Origin: Pyrinomonadaceae bacterium | Lineage (GTDB): Bacteria; Acidobacteriota; Blastocatellia; Pyrinomonadales; Pyrinomonadaceae | Direction: 5' to 3' | DNA length: 64,000 bases | Assembly (NCBI GenBank): GCA_017983495.1 | Contig: JAGOBH010000002.1 | Location: 124,001-188,000, forward strand | Shown here: positions 46,310-55,947 of the stretch, piece by piece | How the letters are laid out: each line of letters starts with the position of its first letter | Position numbering within the stretch: the stretch's first letter is position 1 | Notes under the pieces: generated by a model | Seen by the model: only the letters and a program-made list of their open reading frames with translations | What the model was told of the DNA's origin: nothing | Database searches by the model: none | Made by a program: the position numbers and the translations under genes

Positions 46310-47800
46310 TCAATTTCGCAATGAACGTGACCAGGCACTTGTTGCGGCTTGAGATACTAAGGGCGTATCCGAAGATCGTTTGGAACCTGCGTACTGAAGA
46401 GCCGAAGCCAGGACTGCAAGGTCATTTTCGACGTCGTCGGTCGTTTTGGGCTTCTGCCGTTCGTTAAACCTCGGAATAAAGCCAGTATCGAGTTTGCCCT
46501 CGATAAATTCCGGATCGTCCATCAACGCACGGAAGAAGGGAAGAGTTGTCTTGATGCCGTCGACCTCGTATTCCATCAAGGCACGCCGCATCCGATCGAT
46601 CGCTTCAGCCCGGTCACGTCCATGGACGGCAAGCTTTGAGATCATTGGGTCGTAATAGATCGACACCTCTGCCCCTTCGTATACACCGCCGTCATCGCGA
46701 ACGCCCGGTCCGTGGGGCAGCTTCAATCTGGTGATCCGGCCCGGCGAGGGCATAAAATTGGTCTCGGGATCTTCAGCGTAGACTCGACACTCGATGGCGT
46801 GGCCTCTGATCTTGACGTCGTCCTGTGTGAACGATAGTTTTTCGCCCCACGCGACGCGGATCTGTTCCCGCACCAGATCAAAGCCGGTGATGAGTTCGGT
46901 CACCGGATGTTCGACCTGCAGCCTTGTGTTCATTTCAAGAAAATAGAACGATTTATCAACGTCTGATACTAGAAACTCAACCGTACCTGCCCCAACATAA
47001 TTGACAGCTTTCGAAACCATCACGGCACATTCGCCCATTTTCTTGCGAAGCTCGCTTGAATTGATCGGCGACGGAGCTTCCTCGACGACCTTTTGATGTC
47101 GTCGCTGAATTGAGCACTCGCGTTCTGCCAGATAGACATGATTTCCATGAGTATCTGAAAAGACCTGTATCTCGACATGCCGTGGGCGAACGACTGCTTT
47201 TTCGACATAAACTTCGTCGTCGCCAAATCCCGCGAGAGCTTCGGACTGAGCACCCTCGAGAGCCGACTTAAGTTCGGATTCCTCGAAGACCAGCCGCATT
47301 CCTTTGCCACCGCCGCCGGCAGACGCTTTGAGCATTACCGGGTACCCGATCTCCGCGGCTGTCATCCGAGCCTCGTCAAACGAGCGCAGCGGCTCGGTCG
47401 TTCCCGGAACGATCGGAACACCCGCGTCGATCGCTATCTTTCGAGCGGACATTTTGCCTCCGAGGCCTTCCATTGCCTCGGGCGGAGGACCAATAAAAGT
47501 GATCCCCTCTTTTGTGACCTCACGAACAAAATCGGCATTTTCTGAAAGAAATCCATAACCCGGATGGATCGCTTCCGCCCCTGAAAGCTTTGCTACATTT
47601 ATGATCTTCTCCCATCGAAGATAGCTTTCCGATGAGGCCGACGGCCCAATATGATACGCTTCGTCAGCCATCCGTACATGCAAAGCATTTTTGTCCGCGT
47701 CAGAATAAACGGCAACGGTGCCGATCTTCATCTCACGACACGCCCTGATAACTCGACACGCTATCTCTCCACGATTTGCAATGAGTATTTTCTTGAACAT
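46310..47800 (-). CDS. accC: Biotin carboxylase (acetyl/acyl-CoA carboxylase subunit)
   Basis: Carboxylates biotin on the carrier protein using ATP and bicarbonate. ATP-grasp motifs are complete: FKKILIANRGEIACRVIRAC, ASAGGGGKGMRLV, FLEMNTRLQVEHPVTE and HAIECRVYAEDP. The 496-residue length is longer than AccC (about 450), with an extra C-terminal part after residue 450 that is low in motifs; there is no biotinyl domain in it. It may therefore be the alpha subunit of an acyl-CoA (e.g. propionyl-CoA) carboxylase rather than the fatty-acid AccC. No accB is adjacent; accD is 22 kb away. Confidence 0.93.
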   Translation of the reverse strand: MFKKILIANRGEIACRVIRACREMKIGTVAVYSDADKNALHVRMADEAYHIGPSASSESYLRWEKIINVAKLSGAEAIHPGYGFLSENADFVREVTKEGITFIGPPPEAMEGLGGKMSARKIAIDAGVPIVPGTTEPLRSFDEARMTAAEIGYPVMLKASAGGGGKGMRLVFEESELKSALEGAQSEALAGFGDDEVYVEKAVVRPRHVEIQVFSDTHGNHVYLAERECSIQRRHQKVVEEAPSPINSSELRKKMGECAVMVSKAVNYVGAGTVEFLVSDVDKSFYFLEMNTRLQVEHPVTELITGFDLVREQIRVAWGEKLSFTQDDVKIRGHAIECRVYAEDPETNFMPSPGRITRLKLPHGPGVRDDGGVYEGAEVSIYYDPMISKLAVHGRDRAEAIDRMRRALMEYEVDGIKTTLPFFRALMDDPEFIEGKLDTGFIPRFNERQKPKTTDDVENDLAVLASALQYAGSKRSSDTPLVSQAATSAWSRSLRN

Positions 47801-48088
47801 TTATTCAATTATCGAATTTCCTTGATTTCTGGGATCGTACCGGATATTAACCCTGGCTCCGGGGGCGTATTTGACGGGTTGATTTTTTTGGTCATCTGTC
47901 AGAACCTCCGACGATTCGAGATCAACGCCATTTAGGGTGTACCTAAAGAACGCTACCTCGCTGCCGTCATCTCGGGTGTGACTATTAATGATTACGCCAT
48001 CCGTGATGCGACCATGGGCCATAAGATGCCGGCGGCGTTCGCTTGGGTCAACTTGCTTTCTCTTTCTGATCCTATCCCAGATCGCCAT
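47801..48088 (-). CDS. Small hypothetical protein
   Basis: A 95-residue soluble protein with a basic N-terminus and a beta-rich core (ITDGVIINSHTRDDGSEVAF, ARVNIRYDPRNQGNSIIE) that resembles the extracellular part of DUF3592-type proteins, but without membrane segments. It ends directly before accC and begins 3 bp after the upstream membrane gene's stop, so it belongs to the same operon. Confidence 0.65.
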   Translation of the reverse strand: MAIWDRIRKRKQVDPSERRRHLMAHGRITDGVIINSHTRDDGSEVAFFRYTLNGVDLESSEVLTDDQKNQPVKYAPGARVNIRYDPRNQGNSIIE

Positions 48089-48090
48089 AC

Positions 48091-48519
48091 CTAATCGAGA
48101 ACAAGCGGTGGTTTATCGTATTTTGCTCGCAAATTGTTGATAGCCGCAAGAACCGTCGGTCTCTTGATGATCCTGGCTTCCAGTGGCCGCTTGCCGGGGA
48201 TGTCGAGCATTATCAGGCCAAGTAATATCGTCAAAATACCTTGTCCTGGTACGCCCGGAAGTGACAGTACGATCCCGAGCAATATAAGAAAAACACCAAG
48301 AATGTTCTTGAGAATAACTGCACCCCAACGAACTGCCCATGAACTGCCCGGCAAAAAGTCCCGTTCATGGTGTGCACTGAAATAGTTGGCAGGGACCTTT
48401 ACCATCACGATCCCGATCGCGGCAAAGCTCACGGCTAACGAAATAAGAAACAAGGCTGCCCCGAGGAGAACATTGCCCCATGTAAAAGACGTCCAAATGT
48501 TTGCCAGCCATTCACTCAT
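48091..48519 (-). CDS. PGPGW-like transmembrane protein
   Basis: A 142-residue membrane protein with two to three hydrophobic segments. The LPGVPGQGILTILLGLIMLD stretch followed by IPGKRPLEARIIKRPTVLAAINNLRAKYDKPPL resembles the PGPGW family of putative transmembrane proteins. It lies between the CDP-alcohol phosphatidyltransferase gene (adjacent, no gap) and a small hypothetical gene. Association with a phospholipid enzyme hints at envelope biology. Confidence 0.75.
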   Translation of the reverse strand: MSEWLANIWTSFTWGNVLLGAALFLISLAVSFAAIGIVMVKVPANYFSAHHERDFLPGSSWAVRWGAVILKNILGVFLILLGIVLSLPGVPGQGILTILLGLIMLDIPGKRPLEARIIKRPTVLAAINNLRAKYDKPPLVLD

Positions 48520-49158
48520 TTACGCTGATCGGCCCTCCATTTTCCGGAATTCCTTCCAAATAAAAAACATTCGATGTATCAACGTCCAGACGGAACCAAC
48601 TGCCAGCACCCATAGAACCTGCGGCATTCGGTTGGCAAAGAATGACTGCGACTCCCAGTTCCATGTCGAGAGGGCTCCGATTATCAAAAGGACAACGCGC
48701 TCAGGACGTTGAAGAAAGCCAACGTTTGCCTTGACGCCGAGGCTCTCGCTACGTGCTGTGGCGTAGCTGACCATGACCGATGAAATAAGGCCGACACCCG
48801 CAAGAAATACGTTCAGAAGGGAATGCTGCGGCGCGTTGCCGGCATAAAAGAGCATGATACCGAAAAAGGCGACCATGTCGGACAGCCGGTCGAGCGTTGA
48901 ATCAAGAAAACCACCGAACTTGGTAACACGTCCCGAGAGCCGAGCAACATTGCCATCGAGCATGTCGAACAGATTAGCGACGATCAGAACGATCCCCGCC
49001 CAAAAGAAAAAGCCCATCCCAAAGAGTACGCCGCAACCTATATTGATCGTAACTCCGATTCCCGTAAGGATGTTCGGCGAAATACCAGCGGACGCGAGGC
49101 CGCGCACCATCGCATTGATGATACGCATTGCTCCACGTCCTATTTCCGCTCCTAGCAT
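48520..49158 (-). CDS. CDP-alcohol phosphatidyltransferase
   Basis: Integral membrane enzyme that swaps CMP of CDP-diacylglycerol (or a related lipid) for an alcohol headgroup. The signature DG..AR........G...D...D is present as DMLDGNVARLSGRVTKFGGF followed by LDSTLDR. The 212-residue protein has about six hydrophobic segments. The alcohol (glycerol-3-phosphate, inositol phosphate or another) cannot be decided from sequence. It adjoins the PGPGW-like gene and lies 21 bp after greA. Confidence 0.92.
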   Translation of the reverse strand: MLGAEIGRGAMRIINAMVRGLASAGISPNILTGIGVTINIGCGVLFGMGFFFWAGIVLIVANLFDMLDGNVARLSGRVTKFGGFLDSTLDRLSDMVAFFGIMLFYAGNAPQHSLLNVFLAGVGLISSVMVSYATARSESLGVKANVGFLQRPERVVLLIIGALSTWNWESQSFFANRMPQVLWVLAVGSVWTLIHRMFFIWKEFRKMEGRSA

Positions 49159-49179
49159 TTGTTTTCGAGAGCTCGTGGT

Positions 49180-49650
49180 CTATATTTCCTGATCGTGGAT
49201 CGTTGTCAGTCTGCTGACTTCGAAATTTCGCCACCCGGTCGGTGTCTTGACCTTGATCTCGTCGCCCTCCTCTTTGCCCATTAAGGCCTGTCCGATCGGC
49301 GACACGGTAGAAATAAGGCCCTTCTCCGGAGCACTTTCTTCAGATGTAACGAGCCGATAGGTGACTTTTTCTTCTTTTTCCAGATCAAAAAGCACGACGG
49401 TCGAACCATACGCGATGCTATCCTTTGGGATCTTGGAGATGTCGATCGAATCGACCTCCATCAATCGCTGATGAAGCATGCTTATTCGAGCCTGCACCAT
49501 CGACTGGCGTTCCTTCGCGGCCTTGTACTCTGCATTTTCGCTAAGATCGCCAAATTCGCGTGCGTGTTGAATCGCCTTAGGCAGCTTAAAATGTAGTTCG
49601 TGTTCCAGAACATCCAATTCTGCCTGCAGTTTCTTCTTAATTGCTTCCAT
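49180..49650 (-). CDS. greA: Transcription elongation factor GreA
   Basis: Enters the RNA polymerase secondary channel and stimulates cleavage of backtracked RNA. The 156-residue protein has the N-terminal coiled coil with the acidic tip GDLSENAEYKAAKERQ and the C-terminal FKBP-like domain (YGSTVVLFDLEKEEKVTYRL, STVSPIGQALMGKEEGDE). Length and motifs are standard. It is in a minus-strand run that includes pfkA and the phosphatidyltransferase. Confidence 0.95.
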   Translation of the reverse strand: MEAIKKKLQAELDVLEHELHFKLPKAIQHAREFGDLSENAEYKAAKERQSMVQARISMLHQRLMEVDSIDISKIPKDSIAYGSTVVLFDLEKEEKVTYRLVTSEESAPEKGLISTVSPIGQALMGKEEGDEIKVKTPTGWRNFEVSRLTTIHDQEI

Positions 49651-49695
49651 CTATTATACCCTCAAATAATCAAATACACCGCCGGGAGACTCGGC

Positions 49696-50781
49696 TTAGA
49701 GATCTGTTTCCCGCGGGGCAGCAAACGAAATTCCGATATCCCTTGCCGACCGAACGAGCTGACCGTCGGCGGGAACGGTTTTGATAGCAGCACAGGCTTC
49801 GGAGAGCGGTACCGTAATGACTTCGCCCGCTCGTAGAGCGACCATTGTCCCCGTTTCGCCATTTGCGAGTGCTCTGACGGCACATGCTCCAAAATTGGTT
49901 CCTAGCATGCGGTCAAACGCATTAGGGCTGCCACCACGCTGTAGATGACCGAGAACGACGCATCGTGATTCCTTTCCTGTCAATTCCTCTACCCTATGAC
50001 GCACGTAATCGCCCATACCCCCGAGCCTGAGTTCCTTTGCATCGGAGTACATTTCGCCTTTTCCGACCTCTTTGGCACCCTCGGCGACTACTATATTAGT
50101 GAACCGCGAGCCACTTTTCTCCCTCTCGAGCACCTTTCGGACGACAGATTCAAACGAAAATGGGATCTCGGGGATTAAGATGATGTCTGCGCTTCCCGCG
50201 AGACCGGCATGTAATGCTATCCAACCGGTATTGCGGCCCATTACCTCAAGCACCATTACGCGATCGTGAGAGGCTGCGGTCGTGTGAAGTCGGTCGAGTG
50301 CCTCGGTGGCAATATCGATCGCCGTCATGAATCCGAATGTTAACTCGGTCGCCGCGAGATCATTGTCAATTGTTTTCGGGACGCCGATGACGGGGAAACC
50401 CCGTTTGTGAAACTGTTCGGCAATAGCCAGAGTGCCTTCGCCGCCAAGCACGATCAATGCCTCGATCTCAAGAATGTCAAGATTCGCCAAAGCCTCGCCG
50501 ATCGGCATTTCAGGGAAATGGACGTGGCCGTCGACCATTTTAACAAAGCTGCCGCGATTGCGTGTTCCTAAGATCGTGCCACCGCGCGGCAGGATTCCGC
50601 TCACCGTCTTGGTTGTCAGGTTCATCACCTTCGGTTCACCCAGGATTCCCTCAAAGCTGTCCTCGATGCCGATAACTTTCATGCCAAATTCACCGACCGC
50701 CGTTCGGACGACCGCACGAATAACCGCGTTCAATCCGGGAGCGTCTCCGCCGCCGGTAAGTATTCCTATCTGCTTATACAT
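49696..50781 (-). CDS. pfkA: 6-phosphofructokinase (group III type)
   Basis: Phosphorylates fructose 6-phosphate. Motifs: ILTGGGDAPGLNAVIRAVV, LGGEGTLAIAEQF, GVPKTIDNDL and MEVMGRNTGWIAL-like VLEVMGRNTGWIALHAG. The determinant positions are Gly (GGEGT) and Lys (PKTIDND), the mix found in group III enzymes, which are ATP-dependent in actinobacteria, whereas Asp plus Lys marks pyrophosphate-dependent enzymes. The 361-residue length also fits group III rather than the 320-residue E. coli type. The ATG at 50781 (MYKQIGILTGG) is preferred. Confidence 0.93.
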   Translation of the reverse strand: MYKQIGILTGGGDAPGLNAVIRAVVRTAVGEFGMKVIGIEDSFEGILGEPKVMNLTTKTVSGILPRGGTILGTRNRGSFVKMVDGHVHFPEMPIGEALANLDILEIEALIVLGGEGTLAIAEQFHKRGFPVIGVPKTIDNDLAATELTFGFMTAIDIATEALDRLHTTAASHDRVMVLEVMGRNTGWIALHAGLAGSADIILIPEIPFSFESVVRKVLEREKSGSRFTNIVVAEGAKEVGKGEMYSDAKELRLGGMGDYVRHRVEELTGKESRCVVLGHLQRGGSPNAFDRMLGTNFGACAVRALANGETGTMVALRAGEVITVPLSEACAAIKTVPADGQLVRSARDIGISFAAPRETDL

Positions 50782-50860
50782 AAAAAAACTAGTTCCCAAA
50801 GTAAACCGTAATTTTACTTCAGGAACCGGTAAAATCGAAATTTCGCCGAAATTAATTACA

Positions 50861-52492
50861 TTATGACCGCATAACTGTAGCGTTTTCCATCAATTTCGCT
50901 GCCTGCGTCATCGATTCGATTGCTTTCAAGATCTGCGGATCGTTCTCCAACAAAACCTGTACCCCCGCTTCGGTTGAGTAGTTTGCCGTCGCAAGCTCTT
51001 CGCGGATCCGCATCCTGGTGTACTCGATCTGGCTGTTGATGTTTTCAGCCGTAAGTCCGTTTGCCTTGTCAGCAACAGTGAATGATATGAATGCGTCAAT
51101 AAGGCGATCATTTACCTGAAAATCAGCCTGGGTGACGTTCTGCTTAAAACTCTGCTTTTCGGTCCGGAACGATTCAAGGCCGGCGATCTTTCCTGCCACG
51201 ACCTGTCTGACGAAAAAGAAAGCCGCTTCGTTGATGCGCGAACGTAACGGATTCGACTTCATTTGTTCTACCGTCACATCGGGCTCAATTCCGCGTCCGC
51301 CGAATAGTACTCGACCGTCCGGCATTGTCACGGGGCTCCCGGCGGGTTTGGGGGCTATTCCTTCCGCCTCATTTTCAGGCGAATCGGCAAAATGCGTGTA
51401 ATAGTCATAGATAGATCCACTTGAATAATCACGCTGAAGTGAGCGGCCGTATGGCGTGTAGTATCTTGCCGTCGTAAGCGTCAGACCATTGCCGAAAGGC
51501 AGCCTGAATACACGCTGCACGAGTCCTTTGCCAAAACTGTCGTTTCCGATAACGAGGCCGCGTCCATAATCCTGAACGGCCCCGGCGACGATCTCCGCTG
51601 CTGACGCCGAACCGCCATTTATCATTACCACGAGGGGAAAATTTTCAAAGCTGCCCTCGTATGATTTAAGCTCCCGAGTTGAAGACGAACGCGAGCCTTT
51701 GACCGACACAACTGTTTTTCCACCGGGGATGAACTTGCTGACAACTTGAACGGCCTGTTCGAGGATCCCGCCTGGATTGCCGCGTAGGTCGAGCACAAGG
51801 CTCTTCATCCCTTGCTTCTTGAGATCCGCGATCGAAGACTTAAGCTCCTCACCAGTTGTTTGCTGAAATCCGCCGGTTAGGCCAATATAACCAACGGATT
51901 CAGAAAGCATGAAGTAATTACGAATCGACGGCAACGGAACACCGCCGCGAACAAGTTCTACGTCGATCGGCTTTGACCCTACGCGATCAATCTGAATGCG
52001 AACCGGCGTGCCTTTTTCGCCCCGCACATTTTTTGAAACCTCGCTAGACGACCATTCTTTGGCATCTTTACCTTCAACGCTTAGAAATCGATCGCCATAT
52101 CGTAGTCCAGCCTTATCTGCCGGTGTGCCGGGTACGACTGACTGGACGTAGACGCCGTCACGATGCTGCAATATCGATACGCCGATGCCATAAAATTGTG
52201 AAGTTTGTTCTTCGTCAAGTTTGCGAAATTCTTCGCGTGTAAAAAATGATGAATGTGGGTCCAGCGTCCACAGCATGCTCTGCATCGCACTATCTGCTAC
52301 TTTGTCGGCGTCAGCCTTTCCTACATAGTTTTCATTTACGAGTTCCAATGCCTCCAGATATTCACTGGAGATCCGCTCCGGTGTGACTTCCGAGCCGGCG
52401 GATGTGCGCATCGGCATCCTTCCAAACAGCCCGCCGAGTGCCGCACTGAGACCTACCAAAACTAACGCGATAACTGGAAATTTCTTATTCAT
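50861..52492 (-). CDS. C-terminal processing peptidase (S41, CtpA type)
   Basis: Periplasmic protease with a PDZ domain. The 543-residue protein has an N-terminal membrane anchor/signal (about 6-24), a CtpA N-terminal domain (LDPHSSFFTREEF), a PDZ domain (about 100-180, YGIGVSI, PADKAGLRYGDRFLSVEG), and the catalytic core with Ser in NGGSASAAEIVAG and Lys in SFGKGLVQRVF, the Ser-Lys dyad of the family. A long C-terminal extension follows residue 420. It is 80 bp upstream of pfkA in the same direction. Confidence 0.93.
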   Translation of the reverse strand: MNKKFPVIALVLVGLSAALGGLFGRMPMRTSAGSEVTPERISSEYLEALELVNENYVGKADADKVADSAMQSMLWTLDPHSSFFTREEFRKLDEEQTSQFYGIGVSILQHRDGVYVQSVVPGTPADKAGLRYGDRFLSVEGKDAKEWSSSEVSKNVRGEKGTPVRIQIDRVGSKPIDVELVRGGVPLPSIRNYFMLSESVGYIGLTGGFQQTTGEELKSSIADLKKQGMKSLVLDLRGNPGGILEQAVQVVSKFIPGGKTVVSVKGSRSSSTRELKSYEGSFENFPLVVMINGGSASAAEIVAGAVQDYGRGLVIGNDSFGKGLVQRVFRLPFGNGLTLTTARYYTPYGRSLQRDYSSGSIYDYYTHFADSPENEAEGIAPKPAGSPVTMPDGRVLFGGRGIEPDVTVEQMKSNPLRSRINEAAFFFVRQVVAGKIAGLESFRTEKQSFKQNVTQADFQVNDRLIDAFISFTVADKANGLTAENINSQIEYTRMRIREELATANYSTEAGVQVLLENDPQILKAIESMTQAAKLMENATVMRS

Positions 52493-52613
52493 TTTCGATC
52501 AACAAAAACCTAGTGATTATATCATATAGGCCCGCCGCAATTTTGCCACGGATTCCCGTTGGGTGACGAATTTACATTTATGCCCCAACCCACTAATATA
52601 AGGCTTTTATACG

Positions 52614-53354
52614 ATGAAGCCTGACCTCTCAATAGTTGTCCCCGCATTTAACGAGCAAGACCGTCTCGGCGAATCGCTTTTTAGAATACTTGAGTATGTC
52701 GACAGTAATAAAATTCGTGGCGAGTTGATCGTGGTTGATGACGGCTCGAGCGATTCGACCGCCGACGTGGCGATGAAAGTGATGGCTAAGTTTCCGGCGG
52801 TGCCCTCGCGGTTGATCCGTTATGAGGACAATCGTGGCAAAGGATACGCTGTCCGAACAGGTTTGCAGGCGGCTGAGGCTGATACTGCGTTGTTTTCGGA
52901 CGCAGACCTTTCGACTCCGGTCGACGAAATGTCAAAATTAATCGACCCGATCCGCTCCGGCGAATTCGACGTAACATTCGGTTCACGAGCGATCGACCGC
53001 AGTTTGATCGGGACGCATCAGCCTTGGCGACGTGAGCAGGGGGGGCGTGTGATGAATCTCGTCATCAAAACTATGTCCGGACTTAAGTTTTTTGATACAC
53101 AGTGCGGCTTCAAGGCATTTAACATGCTTAAATTTGGGCCGTTGCTTGAGCGTATGACGATCGATCGTTTCGGGTTTGACGTCGAATTTCTTTTCGTTGC
53201 TCAGCGTAATGGATTGAGACTCGCCGAGATCCCCGTTCGTTGGAATGATGTTGCGGGGTCCAAGGTCAACGTTTTTCGCGATACTTGGCGGATGTTCACC
53301 GAACTCAGTGAGATCCGTAGGAATGCCAATTCAGGAGCGTACGATCCGAAATGA
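52614..53354 (+). CDS. GT2 glycosyltransferase (dolichyl-phosphate glucose synthase-like)
   Basis: The 246-residue cytosolic-looking enzyme has SIVVPAFNEQDRL, VVDDGSSDSTADVA, and the metal-binding FSDADLSTPVDEM (DxD), followed by GSRAIDRSLIG and DTQCGFKAFN. This pattern is that of polyprenyl-phosphate glucosyl/mannosyl transferases (GT2). No C-terminal transmembrane helices are present. It overlaps pdxJ by 4 bp (ATGA) and starts a plus-strand operon. Confidence 0.9.
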   Translation: MKPDLSIVVPAFNEQDRLGESLFRILEYVDSNKIRGELIVVDDGSSDSTADVAMKVMAKFPAVPSRLIRYEDNRGKGYAVRTGLQAAEADTALFSDADLSTPVDEMSKLIDPIRSGEFDVTFGSRAIDRSLIGTHQPWRREQGGRVMNLVIKTMSGLKFFDTQCGFKAFNMLKFGPLLERMTIDRFGFDVEFLFVAQRNGLRLAEIPVRWNDVAGSKVNVFRDTWRMFTELSEIRRNANSGAYDPK

Positions 53355-54103
53355 CTGCAAAGCTAAACGTAAATATCGATCACGTTGCCACCATCCGCGA
53401 GGCTCGCAAGACGATCGAACCAAGCATTATTACAGCGGCTGTCGTCTGCGAACAGGCCGGAGCAAACGGCATTACGGTGCATCTGCGCGGTGATCGTCGC
53501 CACGTCCAGGATCGCGATATCGAGCTTTTGCGTGACGTGGTGACCACCTACCTCAACGTTGAAATGACTTCGACCGATGAAATGGTAGGAATAGCGTTGC
53601 GAACAAAGCCGGATGCAGTTTCACTCGTTCCCGAAAATCCGAACGAGGTCACAACCGAAGGCGGGCTCGACGTCGTCGGTAATTTCGATGTTATCAAGCG
53701 AGCAATTGAGGCACTCCGGGAGGCCGGGATATTTGTTAGCATCTTCGTCGATCCGGTCGAAGACCAGATCAAGGCCGCTCATCGAGCAGGGGCACAGCAG
53801 GTCGAACTATGCACCGCTGAATATGCTGAACTGACGTTGAGTTCACGGGCCGCCCACGGTGAGGGCGAAAAACGTGCTGCAGTTGAGATCGCTCGGATCA
53901 GGCGAACGGCCGTTTTGTCTCATGATCTCGGGTTGATCGTTGCGGCCGGTCACGGTTTGACCTATCGAAATGTTGCAGCACTTGCGGCCATTCCACAGAT
54001 CACTGAGTTCAACATTGGACACAATATTATTTCACGTGCAGTATTTGTCGGGCTTGGGCAGGCAGTCCGGGAGATGATCGAGGCCGTGAGGCTTGGTTCG
54101 TAA
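53351..54103 (+). CDS. pdxJ: Pyridoxine 5'-phosphate synthase
   Basis: Condenses deoxyxylulose 5-phosphate with 3-amino-1-phosphohydroxyacetone in the DXP-independent-of-PdxST vitamin B6 route (PdxA/PdxJ). Motifs: LNVNIDHVATIREARK, GITVHLRGDRRHVQDRD, RTKPDAVSLVPE and FNIGHNIISRAVFVG. The 250-residue TIM-barrel length is normal. The start overlaps the glycosyltransferase stop by 4 bp. pdxA is not in the window. Confidence 0.96.
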   Translation: MTAKLNVNIDHVATIREARKTIEPSIITAAVVCEQAGANGITVHLRGDRRHVQDRDIELLRDVVTTYLNVEMTSTDEMVGIALRTKPDAVSLVPENPNEVTTEGGLDVVGNFDVIKRAIEALREAGIFVSIFVDPVEDQIKAAHRAGAQQVELCTAEYAELTLSSRAAHGEGEKRAAVEIARIRRTAVLSHDLGLIVAAGHGLTYRNVAALAAIPQITEFNIGHNIISRAVFVGLGQAVREMIEAVRLGS

Positions 54104-54112
54104 GGCCTTGAG

Positions 54113-54703
54113 ATGATCAGTTCCAAGTCTAAACTCTTTACGGCCCTGTGCGACGAGGCTCAGGCATGTCGGATCTGTCCGGACCTTGCCGATAAGACTG
54201 CGGTTTTGAGCGATTTGAACGGACCGCTGAATCCCAAGGTGTTTTTTCTGGCCGAGGCCCCCGGAAGGCAGGGGGCAGATCGTACGAGGCGGCCCTTTTA
54301 TGGCGATAAGTCAGGTGAGAACTTCCAGATACTGCTCGACTCGATCGGACTTCGCCGTGAAGAGATATTTATCACCAATACGGTAATGTGCAGTCCAAGG
54401 ACGGCAACCGATGCAAATCGGAAACCGACGCCCATGGAGATAAGGAATTGTTCCGGTTTTCTTCGACGACAGATCGAGCTGATCAATCCTGGCGTCATCG
54501 CAACGCTGGGCGGTGTCGCACTTGAGGCTCTAAAGCAGATCTCGCCGCATGACCTTAAGCTGAAAGAGCACGCCGGGAGTGTTCATAATTGGAATGAAAG
54601 GTTTTTGGTGCCGCTTTACCATCCGAGTCCGCAAGTGATTGCAATGCAGAGAGGGCTCGGCCTGCAACTTCAGCAATGGCAACAGTTTATGGGAGTTCTT
54701 TAA
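54113..54703 (+). CDS. Uracil-DNA glycosylase, Fe-S (family 4/5-like)
   Basis: Removes uracil from DNA. Cysteines in ACRICPDL and in [11 protein letters not shown] and RNCSGFL fit the four ligands of the 4Fe-4S cluster. The active-site motif is [22 protein letters not shown] with the leading Glu rather than the Gly-Glu of typical family 4, and the C-terminal YHPSPQV is the usual HPS motif. The 196-residue length is typical. It lies 9 bp after pdxJ. Confidence 0.9.
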   Translation: MISSKSKLFTALCDEAQACRICPDLADKTAVLSDLNGPLNPKVFFLAEAPGRQGADRTRRPFYGDKSGENFQILLDSIGLRREEIFITNTVMCSPRTATDANRKPTPMEIRNCSGFLRRQIELINPGVIATLGGVALEALKQISPHDLKLKEHAGSVHNWNERFLVPLYHPSPQVIAMQRGLGLQLQQWQQFMGVL

Positions 54704-54755
54704 AGTGAACGATGAGCCAGTTGTCTAGGATTATTGAAGTGATTTACGAACTAAA

Positions 54756-55640
54756 ATGAATGATTTTGAGACGACATATCAGTTGATACGCAACGGTGGT
54801 GTTGGGTTCCATGAGGAGAGCCGTGGACTAATAGCCGTTTGGGGAAAAGAGGCCGTTCAGTTTCTTGACGGACTTATCTCAAACGACATGAAAACACTTG
54901 CTGAGGGTGAGCAAATGTTCGCGGCGTTCCCAAATGCACAAGGACGACTCTTAGCGGTGGTCCGCGTCCTCAAGAAAGGGGACCGATATTTGTTCGAAAC
55001 CGAAGAAGCTACGAGAGAAATGGTTTTCAATAATCTGTTCAGATTTACTTTTGCCGGTGATTTCTATGTCGAAGATCGGTCTCGTCAGTTCAGATATTTC
55101 GAATTGTTTGGAGCATTGACCGATCATGAAGTTACCGAAACCAGTTTTGTGAACCCTCATTCAACCGGAATATTCGTGTCACTTGACCAGGCTGATATTT
55201 ATCGAGCAAACGTGCTTTCAGCCGGAGCGGTCGAGATATCGGACGAGCTTTATGAAGTGCTGAGGATCGAGAACGGTGTTCCAAAATACGGCGTCGATAT
55301 GGACGAGATAACGATCGTTCCGGAACTAGGGATGAGCGATCTAATCTCCTACAAGAAGGGGTGCTATATTGGCCAGGAGATCATTGCTCGGATTTACTTT
55401 CGCGGACACGTTGCAAAGAGCCTGACGGGATTGCGGTTGTCCGGTAACGCCGTAGCCGGGACTGAATTGACGACCTTAGACGGGAAGAACGCGGGGCGGA
55501 TAACATCAGTCACCTTTTCTCAGAAGCTTGCTCAAACGGTTGCACTTGCGTTTGTTCGTTACGATCATCTGGCAGTCGGAACTAAGTTGCTTGCCGGCGA
55601 CGTCGATGCGATCGTGAGTGAATTACCCTTTGTGAAATAG
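54756..55640 (+). CDS. ygfZ: YgfZ-type folate-binding protein
   Basis: GcvT-like protein that helps Fe-S cluster assembly with tetrahydrofolate. The diagnostic motif KGCYIGQEIIARI (K-G-C-Y-x-G-Q-E) is at about residues 203-215, and the N-terminal domain (LIAVWGKEAVQFLDGLISND) matches the family. The 294-residue length is normal. It follows the glycosylase gene by 52 bp. Confidence 0.93.
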   Translation: MNDFETTYQLIRNGGVGFHEESRGLIAVWGKEAVQFLDGLISNDMKTLAEGEQMFAAFPNAQGRLLAVVRVLKKGDRYLFETEEATREMVFNNLFRFTFAGDFYVEDRSRQFRYFELFGALTDHEVTETSFVNPHSTGIFVSLDQADIYRANVLSAGAVEISDELYEVLRIENGVPKYGVDMDEITIVPELGMSDLISYKKGCYIGQEIIARIYFRGHVAKSLTGLRLSGNAVAGTELTTLDGKNAGRITSVTFSQKLAQTVALAFVRYDHLAVGTKLLAGDVDAIVSELPFVK

Positions 55641-55695
55641 TCGGCTTTACGTTGCTCTATGAGGCAATAAGCCTGTGTTAAAATCTCATTTTGTC

Positions 55696-55947
55696 ATGGA
55701 AAAACTAGATATTGACCTACCGAACGCGAAACTCGCGTACACGATCATACAATCGCTTCTTGATGGCCACGAAGCTCTCGGCGACCTGCTCGTGCTTATG
55801 TCTCACGCCGTTGACGAAGATGTCCTCAAGGCGATGACAAATACTGCTGAATGGCAGAAGTACCTCGAGTCAAAGCGCACACTCGAGGGAACTCATGTTC
55901 AAATCGAAAAGCTTAAAGAAGAGCTAAAGAACCTTGAAAATGTTTGA
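55696..55947 (+). CDS. Small helical protein, unknown function
   Basis: An 83-residue protein that appears entirely helical (LAYTIIQSLLDGHEALGDLL, then KYLESKRTLEGTHVQIEKLK). The C-terminal half looks like a short coiled coil. The ATG at 55696 is used; an upstream in-frame TTG/GTG start adds seven residues. Its end overlaps the ypdA start by 8 bp, so translation is probably coupled. No family is recognised. Confidence 0.6.
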   Translation: MEKLDIDLPNAKLAYTIIQSLLDGHEALGDLLVLMSHAVDEDVLKAMTNTAEWQKYLESKRTLEGTHVQIEKLKEELKNLENV

